In this document: piece after piece, positions 6,770-13,546 of the stretch
Numbering within the stretch: the first letter of the stretch is position 1
How the letters are laid out: each line of letters opens with the position of its first letter
NCBI GenBank assembly: GCA_016933355.1
Contig: JAFGBC010000270.1
Span: forward strand, 1-14,843
DNA from: Candidatus Aminicenantota bacterium
GTDB lineage: Bacteria > Acidobacteriota > Aminicenantia > Aminicenantales > JAFGBC01
DNA length: 14,843 nt
Reading direction: 5' to 3'
The notes under the pieces: model-generated
Seen by the model: the letters and a program-made list of their open reading frames with translations, nothing else
The model's database searches: none
What the model was told of the DNA's origin: nothing
Made by a program: the position numbers and the translations under genes

Positions 6770-7133
6770 ATCGCTCGGGGCGCTGCCCCGGGTTAAGGCC
6801 CCGCCCGGCTTCGAAGCCCGGGTTCTGGCCGGCCTTGCGGAACGGACCGCGCTCATGTCCAGGCGGCGGAGGGTCCTGCGCCTCTCGCTGGCCGGCGCCT
6901 CGGCCTTCGTCCTGGTCGGATTCGTCGTCACCCGCCTGTTCATCCTGCCCGGAGCCGGACCGGAGCGCTCGGCTTCCTTGTTCGACGCCGCCGGCGCGGC
7001 CGGGCGGATGATCATTCCCATCAACGAAACCGTCGATTATTTCGGCGAGGTCCGGGCGGCCTCCCGGAATGGCGAGACGATCTACATACTGGAGCAGGTC
7101 TCGGATGTTATTTCGGCGGACAACACGTATTAA
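6756..7133 (+). CDS. Single-pass membrane protein, probable anti-sigma factor without zinc finger
   Basis: This 125-residue protein has a cytoplasmic N-terminus of about 40 residues containing APPGFEARVLAGLAER, a basic stop (RRRR), one membrane segment at about 43-64, and a 60-residue outer part. The N-terminal helix plus single membrane span, and the 14-base overlap with the end of an ECF sigma gene, make an anti-sigma role likely. No HxxxCxxC zinc motif is present and there is no cysteine at all, so it would be a non-zinc type. It has a good ribosome-binding site, AAAGGAG (6743-6749), inside the sigma gene. The outer part ends ISADNTY and shows no known domain. The function is inferred from context and topology. 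Confidence 0.75.
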   Translation: MDELKSLGALPRVKAPPGFEARVLAGLAERTALMSRRRRVLRLSLAGASAFVLVGFVVTRLFILPGAGPERSASLFDAAGAAGRMIIPINETVDYFGEVRAASRNGETIYILEQVSDVISADNTY

Positions 7134-7138
7134 GGAGG
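7132..7138 (+). promoter_or_regulatory. Ribosome-binding site overlapping the upstream stop codon
   Basis: AAGGAGG overlaps the TAA stop of the membrane protein gene and lies eight bases before the ATG at 7147. It decides the start of the HtrA-like gene over an earlier in-frame ATG at 7069, which lies inside the preceding gene and would remove the signal peptide from the N-terminus. Confidence 0.8.
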
Positions 7139-7146
7139 ATTGCGAA

Positions 7147-8754
7147 ATGTCCAAGACCACACTCAAGATCACGGCCCTTGTCGGCCTCGCGGCGCTCGTC
7201 GCCGGGCAGGCGGTCGCGGCTCCGGCCGCGGCGCCGTTCCAGGAGGCGCGGCTCGAGGAGGTGACCAGGATCGTCATGCCGTCGGTCGTCAAGATCGAGG
7301 TCGGCCTCAAGGGGAGGCGCGAGGTTCGCAAGATCGCGACCGGCGTCGTCATCGATCAGGACGGCTCGATCGCGACGACGGCGCTCGTCTCGCCGGCCGA
7401 CCGCGAGATCCGGGTTGTGACCGCGGACGGAAGGACGCTCGAAGCCGAGTTCCTCGGCATGGACCCCGAAACCCGGCTGGCCGTCGTCCGGGCCAAGGAG
7501 AAAGGCCTGCCGGCCCTGACCTTGGCCGACTCGGCCAAGCTGGCCCCCGGCGCCTGGATCGGCGTCGTTTCCTTCTCGCCCGAAAATACCCCCTCCGTCA
7601 CCCAGGGCATCATCAGTTCGGTTGCGGCCGAGCGTCTGCGCCTCAATGTCTGGGTCGTCCCGGGGAGCTCGGGCAGCCCGGTCGTCAACGCGCAAGGGCA
7701 GATGATCGGCCTGCTCCGCGGCAGCTATGCGGACGCCTTGCCTCTCGTCTTCCAATTCCAGGAAAAAGACGTCGTCGGCTCCGGCTACGCCTGGAGCCAG
7801 GGCGAGGCCCCGGCCTCGGGCATGGCCATGGCCGTCCCCTCCGACATCGTCAAGTCGGTCACGGACGAGATCCGGGCCAAGGGCACGGTGGAACGGGGCT
7901 GGATGGGCATCTCGATCGCCGAGAACGAGGAGGGCCGGACCGAGATCATCGGCGTTGAAAAGAAGAGCCCGGCCGAGCTGGCGAAGCTCAAGAAGGGCGA
8001 CGTCGTCCTGGCCATGGACGGCAAAGACGTCAAGAGCGGGGCGGCCCTCGCCTCCGCGATCCGCAAGCGCAAGCCCGGCAACGATGTCGTCGTCAAGCTC
8101 GAGCGAGACGGCAAGCCCCTCGAGATCAAGGTCAAGCTGGGCGACTACCCGGAGGGCGAAGCCCGTCATGAGCTGGCCCGGGCTTTTCCGCGGCTGTTCA
8201 CGCCCGACGATGACTCCCGGGTTTTCGTGGCGCCGCGGTCCAAGACGCTTCCCGATTTCGAGCGCGAGCTGGAGGGCCTCGTCTCCGTCACCCGCCGCAA
8301 ACACATCGGCGTCTTTTTAAACGAGCTTACCCCCGAGCTGTCCGCGCATTTCGGCCTCGAGGAGGGCTCCGGGCTTCAAGTCACGAAGTTCTCGGAGAAA
8401 AGCCCGGCTCGCGACGCCGGCCTCAAGATCGGAGACGTCATCTTCAAAGTCGACGGCGTCAGCGTCGAGACGGTCGGCAAGCTCAGCCGGATCGTCCAGG
8501 ACAAGAAAAAGGGCGAAATGCTCAAGGTCGAATTCCTCAGAGACGGAAGAACGATGAGCCTCGAAATCCCCGTCGGCGAGGAGGGCCGGAGCGGCTTCCG
8601 CGATGACGGGAGCGGCGTGCTCCGGAGTCTTTTGAGGTCCTCTGCCTGGATCTCGGCTCCCGACGAGATCGCGTACGGAACTCAAATCGGTCCCTCCGAC
8701 CGTTCGACCGGAACGACCTGGACGGCCAGGCTGCGGAATCTGTATTGGATTTGA
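7147..8754 (+). CDS. Exported HtrA/Deg-like protein with two PDZ domains and a broken catalytic triad
   Basis: This 535-residue protein has a signal peptide (cleavage likely near residue 24, after AVA), a trypsin-like domain of the HtrA/DegP kind (about 35-235) and two PDZ domains (about 252-335 and 387-475). About 60 C-terminal residues have no recognised domain. The serine is kept: P-G-S-S175-G-S-P in place of PGNSGGP. The position of the catalytic His in TNxHVV reads TTAL80VS, and the position of the Asp in DPxTDLAV reads DPETR110LAV. By motif alignment it has lost His and Asp and is probably not a protease, but a chaperone, scaffold or PDZ-based sensor. It is the third gene after an ECF sigma factor and its likely anti-sigma factor, 13 bases downstream. 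That recalls DegS/RseA/RpoE but without proteolysis; this link is inference. Confidence 0.88.
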   Translation: MSKTTLKITALVGLAALVAGQAVAAPAAAPFQEARLEEVTRIVMPSVVKIEVGLKGRREVRKIATGVVIDQDGSIATTALVSPADREIRVVTADGRTLEAEFLGMDPETRLAVVRAKEKGLPALTLADSAKLAPGAWIGVVSFSPENTPSVTQGIISSVAAERLRLNVWVVPGSSGSPVVNAQGQMIGLLRGSYADALPLVFQFQEKDVVGSGYAWSQGEAPASGMAMAVPSDIVKSVTDEIRAKGTVERGWMGISIAENEEGRTEIIGVEKKSPAELAKLKKGDVVLAMDGKDVKSGAALASAIRKRKPGNDVVVKLERDGKPLEIKVKLGDYPEGEARHELARAFPRLFTPDDDSRVFVAPRSKTLPDFERELEGLVSVTRRKHIGVFLNELTPELSAHFGLEEGSGLQVTKFSEKSPARDAGLKIGDVIFKVDGVSVETVGKLSRIVQDKKKGEMLKVEFLRDGRTMSLEIPVGEEGRSGFRDDGSGVLRSLLRSSAWISAPDEIAYGTQIGPSDRSTGTTWTARLRNLYWI

Positions 8755-8758
8755 ATCA

Positions 8759-8855
8759 GAGCAGGAACCGGACATCGGACGGGGCGAGCCGCTAAGGCTC
8801 GGGACCCGGATCGCCCACCCTCGGGGGCGGGCGATCCGGGCCTGCTCCAATGTCC
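8759..8855 (+). other. Compact structured RNA candidate: three-stem junction, possible pseudoknot
   Basis: Three stems can be read directly. P1 is GAGCAGG (8759-8765) with CCTGCTC (8841-8847). P2 is CGAGCC (8785-8790) with GGCTCG (8796-8801), with a five-base loop. P3 is a perfect 12-bp stem, CCCGGATCGCCC (8805-8816) with GGGCGATCCGGG (8829-8840). P3 abuts P1 with no gap, and P2 and P3 are three bases apart, making a tidy three-way junction. GGACAT (8770-8775) in the P1-P2 linker can also pair with ATGTCC (8850-8855) outside P1, which would be a pseudoknot. It begins five bases after the HtrA-like gene stops. I do not recognise it as a known riboswitch; it may be a 3' UTR element, a small RNA or part of a compound terminator. 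Confidence 0.5.
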
Positions 8856-8862
8856 ATCTCTC

Positions 8863-8907
8863 GGGGGAGGTGGGGAGAGCGATCTCCCGCCTCCCCCCCC
8901 AACTTTT
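8863..8907 (+). terminator. Probable terminator of the second ECF cassette
   Basis: GGGGGAGG (8863-8870) pairs with CCTCCCCC (8890-8897), and GGGAGA (8873-8878) with TCTCCC (8883-8888), closing on a GCGA tetraloop with a small internal loop between the two helices. A short T run (TTTT, 8904-8907) follows after six bases. It is a strong hairpin with a weak U tract, so termination is likely but perhaps incomplete before the kinase promoter. Confidence 0.5.
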
Positions 8908-8919
8908 CGGGGCGGGGAT

Positions 8920-8948
8920 TTGACAGGGGAAAGACTCCATCTTACTAT
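8920..8948 (+). promoter_or_regulatory. Near-consensus promoter of the PAS histidine kinase
   Basis: TTGACA (8920-8925) and TACTAT (8943-8948) are exactly 17 bases apart. Transcription would start near 8955, giving a leader of about 26 bases before the ATG at 8981. The -10 box lies within a perfect inverted repeat, so this strong promoter is likely repressed by a bound regulator. Confidence 0.78.
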
Positions 8949-8957
8949 TTAGTAAGA
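8940..8957 (+). promoter_or_regulatory. Palindromic operator candidate over the -10 box
   Basis: TCTTACTATTTAGTAAGA is a perfect inverted repeat: two 8-base arms around TT. It covers the whole -10 box and the expected transcription start of the kinase gene. Its AT-rich composition stands out from the GC-rich surroundings. Size and symmetry fit a dimeric helix-turn-helix repressor, but no regulator gene is adjacent, so the protein that binds is unknown. Confidence 0.6.
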
Positions 8958-8980
8958 CAGCCCAGCTCCGGACTCTCGAC

Positions 8981-10876
8981 ATGCCTTCAAAACGTGGGGA
9001 TAGGAAGCCGAAAAAGGCCGGTCTCAAGGCGCGGCCGCGCCCCCGTCCCGCGGCCGGGCGGCGCAAGAGCGAAGCCGAGCGGGCCGAAGTCGAGCGGCGT
9101 GTCCAGGGCATCCTGATGGGGTCGCCCGTTCCCTGCTTCATCATCGACACGGACCACCGCGTCCGCTACTGGAACCGCGCCCTGGCCGTCCTCAGCGGCG
9201 TTAAGCCGTCCCAGGTCATCGGTACCCGCGATCAGTGGAGGGCCTTCTACCCTAAGAAGCGTCCCTGCCTGGCCGACCTCCTGATCGAAGGAGACACGGA
9301 CAAGATCGCGCGTTGGTACGGCGGCAAAGGCCGGCGTTCCGCCCTGGCCAAGAAAGGTTTCGAAGCCGTCGATTTCTTTCCCGCCCTCGGCCCCAAGGGG
9401 CGCTGGATTCAGTTCACGGCCGCCGCCATACGGGACGCTTCGGGAATTCTTCAGGGCGCGATCGAAACGCTCGAGGACATCACCGAGCAGAAGAGGGCCG
9501 AGGAGGCGCTCAAGGCCTCGGAGGAGAAGCACCGCCGGTTGGTCGAGGACCTGAGCGAGGTCATCTTTTCGGTCGACGCCGAGGGACGGATCAGCTATGT
9601 CAGTCCCCCGATCGAGAGCGTCCTGGGATACCGGACGGACCAGATCATCGGGCAACGCTTCGACCGCTTCATCCATCCCGACGACCTCCCCGGGCTGACC
9701 GAGAGCTTCCGGAGGACCCTGGCCGGAGACCTTCATCCCTACGAATATAGGCTGGTCGCCAGGGACGGGCGGGTCATCCACGTCCAGTCGTCGAGCCGGA
9801 CGATCCAGGACGGGGGCCGGACGATCGGTCTCCTCGGCGTCCTGACCGATATCTCGGAGCGGAAGAAGGCCGAGGAGGAGCTGCGGGCGTCCGAGGAAAA
9901 GTACCGCGGGCTGTTCGAGAACGCCTTCGACGCCATCTACCAGAGCACGCCCCAGGGCCGCATCCTGACCGTGAACCCGGCCATGGTCCGGATGCTGGGC
10001 TACGGCTCGCGGGAGGAGCTTCTGTCCGTCCCCGTCGTCGACACCTACCTGAACCCGGCCGACCGGCTGAGGATGGCCGATAGGCTCGAGCGGGAGGGCG
10101 AGGTGCGCGACTATGAGCTCGTCCTGAAGCGAAAGGACGGGACGCCCGTCCATGTCATCCAAAATACCCACGTCGTCAGGGACGCCGCGGGCCGCATCCT
10201 GTACTATGAGGGGACGCTGACCGACGTCTCGGAGCTCAAGCGGGCCGAAGGCCAGATCATGGCCAAGCTTCGGGAGAAGGAAGTCCTGCTCAAGGAGATC
10301 AACCACCGGGTCAAGAACAACCTCCAGATCGTCTCCAGCCTGCTCCGCCTCCAGAGCGAGCGCGTCCGCCATCCCGAGGCCAAGGACATCCTGCGCGGCA
10401 GCATCAGCCGGATCCGGGCGATGGCCCTGGCCCACGAGACGCTCTACCAGTCCGAAGACCTGTCCCGGATCGACATGGCCGACTTCCTGAGGCGGCTGAC
10501 GAACCATCTCGCCGTTTCGTTCAACGAGCAGACGGGCTCGGTCCGGATCGAGGTCGAGGCCGGCGACGTCACCCTGGACGTCATCCGGGCCAACCCCTGC
10601 GGCCTTATTATCAACGAGCTCGTGACCAACGCCCTGCGCCACGCCTTCGCGCCGGGGAAGGCGGGGACCGTCCTGGTCGGTATTTACCGGGAGGGACCGG
10701 CCGGGAGACGGATCGTGGTCCGGGACAACGGGCGCGGGTTTCCGCCGGAGCTCGATTTCCGGAAGACGGAAACGCTCGGCCTCCAGATCGTGACCGGGCT
10801 CGTCGAGCAGCTGGACGGCGAGATCGCGATGACCCCGGAGCCGGGGGGCGGGACCGCGTTCACGATCCGATTCTGA
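8981..10876 (+). CDS. Cytoplasmic three-PAS sensor histidine kinase, HisKA_2 type
   Basis: This 631-residue kinase has a very basic N-terminus (residues 1-30), three PAS domains (about 42-166, 184-294 and 307-418) and a HisKA_2 phosphoacceptor helix with H442 in EINHRVKNNLQIVSSLL. The ATPase domain has N-box NELVTNALRHAF (545-556), G1 box DNGRGF (582-587) and G2 box GLQIVTGLVEQLDG. The PAS domains are joined by the usual DITEQKRAEEAL and DISERKKAEEEL linkers. There are no membrane segments, so it senses something inside the cell. It has no receiver domain and no response regulator lies in the window, so its partner is encoded elsewhere. The start at 8981 is the first ATG after the strong promoter. 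The ribosome-binding site is weak. It ends five bases from the converging trmH stop. Confidence 0.93.
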   Translation: MPSKRGDRKPKKAGLKARPRPRPAAGRRKSEAERAEVERRVQGILMGSPVPCFIIDTDHRVRYWNRALAVLSGVKPSQVIGTRDQWRAFYPKKRPCLADLLIEGDTDKIARWYGGKGRRSALAKKGFEAVDFFPALGPKGRWIQFTAAAIRDASGILQGAIETLEDITEQKRAEEALKASEEKHRRLVEDLSEVIFSVDAEGRISYVSPPIESVLGYRTDQIIGQRFDRFIHPDDLPGLTESFRRTLAGDLHPYEYRLVARDGRVIHVQSSSRTIQDGGRTIGLLGVLTDISERKKAEEELRASEEKYRGLFENAFDAIYQSTPQGRILTVNPAMVRMLGYGSREELLSVPVVDTYLNPADRLRMADRLEREGEVRDYELVLKRKDGTPVHVIQNTHVVRDAAGRILYYEGTLTDVSELKRAEGQIMAKLREKEVLLKEINHRVKNNLQIVSSLLRLQSERVRHPEAKDILRGSISRIRAMALAHETLYQSEDLSRIDMADFLRRLTNHLAVSFNEQTGSVRIEVEAGDVTLDVIRANPCGLIINELVTNALRHAFAPGKAGTVLVGIYREGPAGRRIVVRDNGRGFPPELDFRKTETLGLQIVTGLVEQLDGEIAMTPEPGGGTAFTIRF

Positions 10877-10881
10877 TGTCT

Positions 10882-11490
10882 CTATTCCGGCTTGCCCTCG
10901 GGGCCGGACTCCGTTCCCAGCCAATCCTTGAACAGCGTGTCGTAGCGATCGGGGGGGAGGCGCCGCTTCGCGTACAGCCCTTTGACCTGTCTCTGGTAAA
11001 AGGCTTCGTAGAGGACGATGCCGACCGATACGGACAGGTTGAGGCTCTGGACCATGCCCACCATCGGGATCCGGATGCGGAGGTCGGACAGGGCCAGGGC
11101 TTCGGCCGAGACCCCGTCCGACTCGCTCCCGAAGACGAGCGCGATCGGCCGGGTGTAGTCGATCTCGCGGTAGGGGACGGCGTCCTCGCCCAGATGGGTG
11201 GCCGCGATCAGATAGCCTTCGGCCCGGAGCCGGGACAGGCAGTCGGCCGCACCGGCGTGGACCCGGACCCGGACCCACTTATCGGCGCGGGTCGTGATGG
11301 CCTTGTTAAAGACGAGGACGTCGGGATGGGGCGAGATGATGTCGACGTCCAGGACGCCGGCCGCGTCGCAGGTCCGCAGAACGGCGCTCGCGTTGTGGGC
11401 GATCGCGACGCCTTCGAGGACGACCCGCAGGTCGGGCTGGCGACGGTCGAGGACGGCGGTCACGCGCCGGATGCGGCGGTCCGTGGGCAT
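10882..11490 (-). CDS. trmH: tRNA (guanosine-18-2'-O)-methyltransferase TrmH
   Basis: This 202-residue SPOUT-class enzyme methylates the 2'-OH of G18 in the D-loop of tRNAs using S-adenosylmethionine. All three family motifs are present: HNASAVLRTCDA (residues about 32-43, with R39 as the catalytic Arg), FGSESDG (120-126), and IPMVGMVQSLNLSVSVGIVLYE (141-162), part of the trefoil knot. RRQPDL near the N-terminus and REIDYTRP also match TrmH proper, not RlmB. I start it at ATG 11490 because the N-terminus then aligns with known TrmH. An upstream ATG at 11523 overlaps the previous gene's stop by one base (TGATG) and would add 11 residues, so coupled translation from there is possible. It is the last gene of the heptose operon. 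Confidence 0.92.
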   Translation of the reverse strand: MPTDRRIRRVTAVLDRRQPDLRVVLEGVAIAHNASAVLRTCDAAGVLDVDIISPHPDVLVFNKAITTRADKWVRVRVHAGAADCLSRLRAEGYLIAATHLGEDAVPYREIDYTRPIALVFGSESDGVSAEALALSDLRIRIPMVGMVQSLNLSVSVGIVLYEAFYQRQVKGLYAKRRLPPDRYDTLFKDWLGTESGPEGKPE

Positions 11491-11522
11491 GCGCCCATCA
11501 TAGCAGACGCGGCGCGGAGCCA

Positions 11523-12077
11523 TCAACCGAGAAGCAGCATCCGGGCCAGGAGCAGGAGGCCGACGGCCGCGAACCCGGCCAAGGCCCGATATTCCTTGTT
11601 CTTAAGGTACAGGCGTCCGCTGAACCGAACGGGCGAGGCCGCGGCCGCCCGGCGCAGCGACGGAAAGAAGAGGGGAACGCTGCGGCGGTAATCGGCGTAG
11701 TCGTCGGGGAAGAGCTCCTTCATGCGCCGTCGCTCGCGGAGGACGGCCGCCGTGTAAAAAATGAGGAAATAGACGGCGAAGACGGCCAGGGCGGGCCAGG
11801 TCCGGGCGCCCAGGACGAGCCCGAGGCCGAGGAGCAAATTGCCCAGGTAAAGGGGGTTGCGCGTGAACCGGTACGGGCCCGAGACCGCCAGCTTTTTGTC
11901 CTTGTGGAGATGCCCCGACGCCCAGGCTCTGACGACGAGCCCGGCCAGACCGAGCGCGCAACAGAGGAGAAGAGATGCGGGCCTGGGGCGGGCGAAGACG
12001 AGGATCAGGATGAGGGCCGCCGGTCCGGACCTGACGCGCCAGCGGGAGAGCGCGCGTTCGAGCCGGGTTTCAGGCAT
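11523..12077 (-). CDS. Isoprenylcysteine/phospholipid methyltransferase-family membrane protein
   Basis: This 184-residue integral membrane protein has hydrophobic segments at about 18-28, 35-53, 77-112 and 166-183. The core, SGPYRFTRNPLYLGNLL (residues about 66-82), followed by a double-length membrane hairpin and then RERRRMKELFPDDYADYRRSVP, is the S-adenosylmethionine-binding region of the ICMT/PEMT superfamily. Bacterial members methylate lipids or small molecules, and many have unknown substrates. Its ATG at 12077 overlaps the glycosyltransferase stop by eight bases, so it is translated with the heptose genes. The substrate may be an envelope lipid, but that is inference from position only. 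Confidence 0.85.
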   Translation of the reverse strand: MPETRLERALSRWRVRSGPAALILILVFARPRPASLLLCCALGLAGLVVRAWASGHLHKDKKLAVSGPYRFTRNPLYLGNLLLGLGLVLGARTWPALAVFAVYFLIFYTAAVLRERRRMKELFPDDYADYRRSVPLFFPSLRRAAAASPVRFSGRLYLKNKEYRALAGFAAVGLLLLARMLLLG

Positions 12078-13056
12078 GGAGACCCAGCCTTTCCAGCGCA
12101 AGGGTCGCGACGTCTTCGGAGGCCAGCGCGTCGAGGCAGCGGAGGTCGGGGCATTCCCTCTTATAGCATAGGCTGCATTCTAGGCGTTTGAAGGCGACGC
12201 GGTCCTCGGGCCGGAAGGGGCCGTTTCGGGAAGGGTTGGTGGGGCCGAAGATTCCGACGACGGGAACGGACAGGGCGCAGGCGGCCTGGAGGGCGAACGT
12301 GTCGCCGCTGACGAGGAGCGAAGACATGCGGACGAGCGCGACGACTTCGGGAACGCTCAAGAAAGGCGCGAGCGGAGTCCCGGTCATCCGCCCGACTTCG
12401 GCGGCGATGTCCTTCTCGGCGGCGCTTCCCCAGAGAAGAAGAAGAGGAAGGCCGCGCGCCTCCAGCCGCCGGGCGACCCCGATCCATTTCTCCGGGCTCC
12501 AGCGCTTGCTGGACCAGGCCGCGCCGGTGTTCAGCACGACCGGAGCGGTTCCGGAGGGCACTCCCGCCCCTTCGATCTTGGCCCGCGTCTTCGCGACGAG
12601 CTCCTCCGGGAGGGCGAGCGGGAACTCGATCGTCTCGTCGTCGATCCCGATCGCCCGGAGGAGCTTGAGGTTCTTGCGGATGACGTGGTCCTCCTCCGAG
12701 ACAGGCCCGATCCGTCCGGTGTAGAAGATCCCGGCCAGCGGCTCCCTGAGGTTTGAGCGGTCGAACCCAATCCGCTCGCGGGCACGGGCCAGGCGGGCGA
12801 TCAGGGCCGATTTGAGAAGGCCCTGGAAATCGAGCGCGACGCGTTCTTCGGCGCGGAGGCGGCGGAGCCAGCCCGCGCTTCCCAGGACGATAATCTCGTC
12901 GAGACCGCGCGCCATCTCGAGGAGATGGCGGCCGCCCGGCTCGACGACCCAGGCGATCCGCGCCAGGGGGCGATGTCGGCGGAGGGCCGCGAAGGCGGGG
13001 AGGGCGTGGATGATGTCGCCCAGCGAGCTGAGACGGACGATGAGGTACCCGTCCAC
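12070..13056 (-). CDS. Glycosyltransferase family 9 protein, heptosyltransferase I-like
   Basis: This 328-residue GT9 enzyme would transfer heptose from ADP-heptose to the LPS inner core at the cytoplasmic face of the inner membrane. The N-terminus YLIVRLSSLGDIIHALPAF is the classic heptosyltransferase start with the catalytic Asp (D14). DHVIRKNLKLL and the C-terminal VPVVGIFGPTNPSRNGPF match RfaC/WaaC relatives, and the four-cysteine tail (C294, C297, C302, C307) is common in GT9 proteins. One departure is GDTFALQAA (residues 251-259), where many GT9 enzymes have GDTGPLHLA, so the His is Gln. The start is GTG at 13056, four bases after the previous stop; the open frame further upstream is low-complexity and overlaps that gene. 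It sits directly after the two heptose-activation genes. Confidence 0.9.
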   Translation of the reverse strand: MDGYLIVRLSSLGDIIHALPAFAALRRHRPLARIAWVVEPGGRHLLEMARGLDEIIVLGSAGWLRRLRAEERVALDFQGLLKSALIARLARARERIGFDRSNLREPLAGIFYTGRIGPVSEEDHVIRKNLKLLRAIGIDDETIEFPLALPEELVAKTRAKIEGAGVPSGTAPVVLNTGAAWSSKRWSPEKWIGVARRLEARGLPLLLLWGSAAEKDIAAEVGRMTGTPLAPFLSVPEVVALVRMSSLLVSGDTFALQAACALSVPVVGIFGPTNPSRNGPFRPEDRVAFKRLECSLCYKRECPDLRCLDALASEDVATLALERLGLHA

Positions 13057-13060
13057 GGGC

Positions 13061-13546
13061 TCAACCCCGGCGGCCGGAGGCGATACGGCCGATGATGTCG
13101 GTCGTGTTCCTGATCTTGGGGCCGCCCGCGATGGCGATCGCGCCGCCGTAAGCCTTGACCGTCTCCCGTTCGGGGACGGTCGCCTTGGTGTAGTCGGAGC
13201 CCTTGGCGTGGACATGGGGCCGGAGGACGCGCAGGATCCTCTCGACGTTCGGCTCGGAAAAGATCGTGAGGTAGTCGACGGCGGCGAAGGCGGCCAGGAT
13301 CTCGGCCCGCTCGCGCGCGGGAAGGACGGGACGGGCCCGCCCCTTCAGCCGGCGGACCGAGGCGTCCGAGTTGACGGCGACGACAAGGACGTCGCCGCGG
13401 CCGCGGGCGTCTTCGAGATAGCGGACATGGCCGGCGTGGAGAAGGTCGAAGCAGCCGTTAGCCAGCACGACCCGCAGGCCTCGGCGCTTGAGGCGCGCGA
13501 CGATCGGGACGAGCTCGGCCAGGGTCTTCAGCTTGGCGGGTTTCAC
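13061..13546 (-). CDS. rfaE2: D-glycero-beta-D-manno-heptose 1-phosphate adenylyltransferase
   Basis: This 161-residue nucleotidyltransferase adds AMP from ATP to heptose-1-phosphate, giving ADP-heptose. The motif NGCFDLLHAGHVRYLEDA (residues 30-47), with HAGH at 37-40, is the cytidylyltransferase-fold active site. KGSDYTKATVPERETVKAYGG is specific to the RfaE/HldE C-terminal domain. The length matches stand-alone RfaE2 proteins. Its GTG start at 13546 overlaps the stop of the kinase gene by four bases (GTGA), so the two halves of the bifunctional HldE of enterobacteria are separate but translationally coupled proteins here. Confidence 0.94.
   Translation of the reverse strand: MKPAKLKTLAELVPIVARLKRRGLRVVLANGCFDLLHAGHVRYLEDARGRGDVLVVAVNSDASVRRLKGRARPVLPARERAEILAAFAAVDYLTIFSEPNVERILRVLRPHVHAKGSDYTKATVPERETVKAYGGAIAIAGGPKIRNTTDIIGRIASGRRG

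Noticed and set aside
8987..11278. A 763-codon minus-strand open frame opposite the histidine kinase
   Set aside because: The opposite strand encodes a complete, domain-rich kinase; the long frame is a by-product of high third-position GC.
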